A stretch of DNA of 64,000 bases from Picochlorum sp. 'celeri'. Its lineage: Eukaryota; Chlorophyta; Trebouxiophyceae. Positions 61,842 to 64,000 of this stretch are shown piece by piece; within the stretch, counting starts at the first letter, position 1; the number at the start of each line of letters is the position of its first letter. The notes under the pieces were generated by a model. It saw only the letters and a program-made list of their open reading frames with translations, made no database searches and had not been told where the DNA came from. The stretch is taken from positions 1,364,001 through 1,428,000 of the forward strand of contig JAACMV010000024.1 of the NCBI GenBank assembly GCA_010909725.1, given 5' to 3'. A program made the position numbers and the translations under genes.

Positions 61842-63458
61842 TCAAGCGGATTCCAACCCAAAGGCTTCAAAGCCAGAATTTAATTGGGCAGTCTCTGCCG
61901 TGGACAGCTCAACCCGAGGGCCATCGCTATCGGGTTCTACTCGTGTTTCATCAACTGAGGTTCTTGGTACAGCACTTTCGATTGCAATATTTGCTCCGAG
62001 TATTGTGTGGTTTCCGATTCCTTGAATTCTATGAATTGCTGCATCCGTTTCAAATGTGACAAATCCAAACCCTCTGTGCTCTTGTTTATTCGTCTTATCT
62101 CGCGGTAAATATACATCCAAAACAAATCCAAACTGTGAAAAATAGTTCTTTAAATCCATCTCTGTCGTTTCTCTCGCAAGCTTCCCAACAAACAGCCTGG
62201 GACCAGCACGAGCTGACATTGGACCATGCATGGAGGCACCATGCCCAGATCCGCCTTGCAACCAGAGAGATTCTCCTCTGGATCCGTGATGCGACGCATC
62301 AAATCTCCCAGATAAAAGACTAGCGCTCTCATTTAGTGAAGAAGAATAGCTGCTTACATATGACGCCCCAGCTGGACTGAGTGGGTCCATCATGTTTGTC
62401 ATTGACTGTGTCGTTGGGCTTTGTGTGAACCCACCACCCATCAAATATGGATTGGAGGCCACATTTGGCAAAGGTAGTCCCAAATTCGAACTTGATCGCA
62501 TCATATGCTGACTCCTACCAGAGTAATAGGGACTGCCCAGTGAATGCTGTGATGCCAATGAGTGGCCACTCCTGCTGAGGAAGGCATCTGCCAAGGACCC
62601 CTGCGGGGTACTAAAAGCGCTATCGGCAGGGGATGTGGTACGATTTGATATATCGATATAGTTATTCCAACTCCCAGCCATTGCAAGGTTTGGTTGTGAC
62701 GAGGCCAACCGACTGGGTGCCATGCCACCGCTAGGCTTATCCTTTGGATTTGCTCGATCGATTGCCAATTCGTTCCCCCCCAACGCATGCTTACACATCA
62801 TCACTCTCTCGACAGAGCTAGCATGCGCATATGTGATAAACCCAATACCCCTATGACCCATTTTACTGGAATCCTTGGGCATGTATGCGTCCTTGATAGT
62901 CCCAAATGCACCAAAATATGCACGAAACTCTGGCTGTGTCACGCCCGCAGGTATCCTGGCAACAAATATCCTATTGGTTTCTGACGATGCCGGCTGCACA
63001 TCCTGCAGAGAACAATATCGCACCACACATGGTTTCCCATAAATAAAATGTTGTGGTACACTGACAGCTGAGCACGCATCCTCAATATTCAGAAACGTTA
63101 TATACGCTCTTCCCGGAGACTCCAGGTTCAAAGAATCTTTCGTCATGACACAATTTTCAATCACTCCATACTTTCCAAAGTATAAAATCAAATCATCTCG
63201 CTCCACGTCCTCTGTCAATCCTGACACCAGTATGATTTTGCTGGGCAGGGAGGAGCCTCTCGTCTCGTCTCTACTCTCGATATTCTGAGCCCGAATATAC
63301 CCCATGCCATTATGAACAGTATTATCCGATGTATCATTCCACAGCATGGATCCTGATGCAGTCTCCTGGCCAAAATAACCCACCCTTCCTTGAGGCGCTG
63401 TGCGGTTGTCGACCTGCACGTCCTTGTCCAGCGCTGCTCCAAAATTCGCACCTCGCAT
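61842..63458 (-). CDS. three-RRM RNA-binding protein
   Basis: A 538-residue, single-exon protein. RRM1 (about 75-150, IILVSGLTEDVERDDLILYFGKYG, RNP1 replaced by GRAYITFL), RRM2 (about 163-240, RIFVARIPAGVTQPEFRAYFGAFG, RNP1 HRGIGFITYA) and, after a long Ser/Gly/Met-rich linker, RRM3 (about 425-500, RLFVGKLARETTEMDLKNYFSQFG, RNP1 HRGFGFVTFE). The 2 + linker + 1 arrangement recalls CELF proteins, including the C3 subunit of the algal circadian factor CHLAMY1, but RRM2 and RRM3 look more like hnRNP/TDP-43 domains. No closer identity is claimed. Confidence 0.85.
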   Translation of the reverse strand: MRGANFGAALDKDVQVDNRTAPQGRVGYFGQETASGSMLWNDTSDNTVHNGMGYIRAQNIESRDETRGSSLPSKIILVSGLTEDVERDDLILYFGKYGVIENCVMTKDSLNLESPGRAYITFLNIEDACSAVSVPQHFIYGKPCVVRYCSLQDVQPASSETNRIFVARIPAGVTQPEFRAYFGAFGTIKDAYMPKDSSKMGHRGIGFITYAHASSVERVMMCKHALGGNELAIDRANPKDKPSGGMAPSRLASSQPNLAMAGSWNNYIDISNRTTSPADSAFSTPQGSLADAFLSRSGHSLASQHSLGSPYYSGRSQHMMRSSSNLGLPLPNVASNPYLMGGGFTQSPTTQSMTNMMDPLSPAGASYVSSYSSSLNESASLLSGRFDASHHGSRGESLWLQGGSGHGASMHGPMSARAGPRLFVGKLARETTEMDLKNYFSQFGFVLDVYLPRDKTNKQEHRGFGFVTFETDAAIHRIQGIGNHTILGANIAIESAVPRTSVDETRVEPDSDGPRVELSTAETAQLNSGFEAFGLESA

Positions 63459-64000
63459 CCGTAATTCTGAGAAACTATCAACTATTTTGATGCTTCATCC
63501 AGTTAAGAATGAAACCATACCGCTCATCGTACTACAGTGGCGGTGACAGTAAAAACACGTGATATAAATTCTTCACCCAATCTTCCCTGCAATGAACTCA
63601 ATTGCCCATTATTCGGTCGTCTATGTTTGAATTAATATAGACTCTTGCAATATACGCCAATGGATGGCCAAAGAACACCACAAAGAACCAACCACAGGTG
63701 AAAATGGCAACATGACCTACCCTTGTGACAAGGTATACGTGACACTGAGCCACTCTCTGCACAGATGGAGTTCACTGTGGAGATTGAAATTCAAATGAAT
63801 AAAAGCAATTGAAGAATGCGAGCAATCGGTTGTCTCTTGGACAAGGGCGTTGGTGGCCATTGTGGGCGAATATTCTCTGACGCCTCGTTACTCGTGTCGA
63901 CCGCAAGTCGAGATGACGCTAGATCTCTGCACACCGGTGTGCGTAGCGTAACCCTCCCTCATGACACACTGCAGACAGGGTCAAGATACTACCTGCGGAT
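63459..64000. other. upstream region of the three-RRM gene, window end
   Basis: About 540 bp without a credible frame. A 14-bp perfect palindrome, GCACACCGGTGTGC, lies at 63929-63942. Nothing else was recognised. Confidence 0.5.

Noticed and set aside
1..64000. Transposons, tRNA or rRNA genes, CRISPR arrays
   Set aside because: No transposase, reverse transcriptase, long terminal repeats, cloverleaf patterns or regularly spaced repeats were seen on reading both strands.

Overview
This is nuclear DNA of a green alga with a primary plastid. The genes for a chlorophyll a/b light-harvesting protein (59655-60794), the lumenal photosystem I subunit PsaF (45863-46718), the ferredoxin:thioredoxin reductase variable chain, a plastid-type lipid desaturase and plant-type L-aspartate oxidase point to the green lineage. 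The light-harvesting precursor has a plain plastid transit peptide with no secretory signal peptide in front, which argues against a secondary plastid. The genome is compact: about 35 protein genes in 64 kb, alternating strands, many convergent neighbours only 7-50 bp apart, and few, mostly 64-85 nt introns. I cannot name the species. The moderate base composition and short genes suggest a small prasinophyte-like chlorophyte, but that is inference.

Layout. 1-12.7 kb: mitochondrial EF-Tu, quinolinate phosphoribosyltransferase, spliceosome protein SF3B4, a nucleotide-sugar/PAPS-type transporter, the WD40 polyadenylation factor WDR33/FY, L-aspartate oxidase and a GT61-type glycosyltransferase. 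12.7-23 kb: cytosolic HSP101/ClpB behind a textbook heat-shock promoter, the SHPRH helicase/ubiquitin ligase, and a J-domain/zinc/CS co-chaperone. 23-35 kb: an LRR + coiled coil + Sfi1-like centrin-binding protein, plastid desaturase, ABC1 kinase, FTR variable chain, a PPR protein and a JmjC ribosomal oxygenase followed by a fragment of a SpoU RNA methyltransferase. 36-50 kb: plastid-type anion transporter, meiotic helicase HFM1/MER3, a DUF1749 hydrolase, a free-standing RRP5 C-terminal HAT module, a CYSTM protein, a DUF3067-like plastid protein, PsaF, and the clamp-loader subunit CTF18. 50-64 kb: a 62-residue membrane protein 13 bp upstream of AP-4 mu, MIA40, a hydrolase-fold protein without a nucleophile, a MYST acetyltransferase whose 5'-most ATG overlaps the stop of an upstream SLC35B1 transporter, an RGG protein, SERINC, LHC, an unknown protein and a three-RRM protein.

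The genes are mostly unrelated housekeeping genes. Two functional links are visible: two enzymes of plastid de novo NAD synthesis (aspartate oxidase and QPT) lie within about 7 kb, and two chaperone genes flank SHPRH. The most useful discoveries are: (1) a splice-donor consensus GT(A/G)(C/T)G(T/A) in every intron I could place, with no GTAAGT; (2) a perfect five-unit heat-shock element at ClpB; (3) two candidate bicistronic gene pairs; (4) a split RRP5; (5) an LRR-Sfi1 fusion. No transposon, tRNA, rRNA or CRISPR array was recognised.
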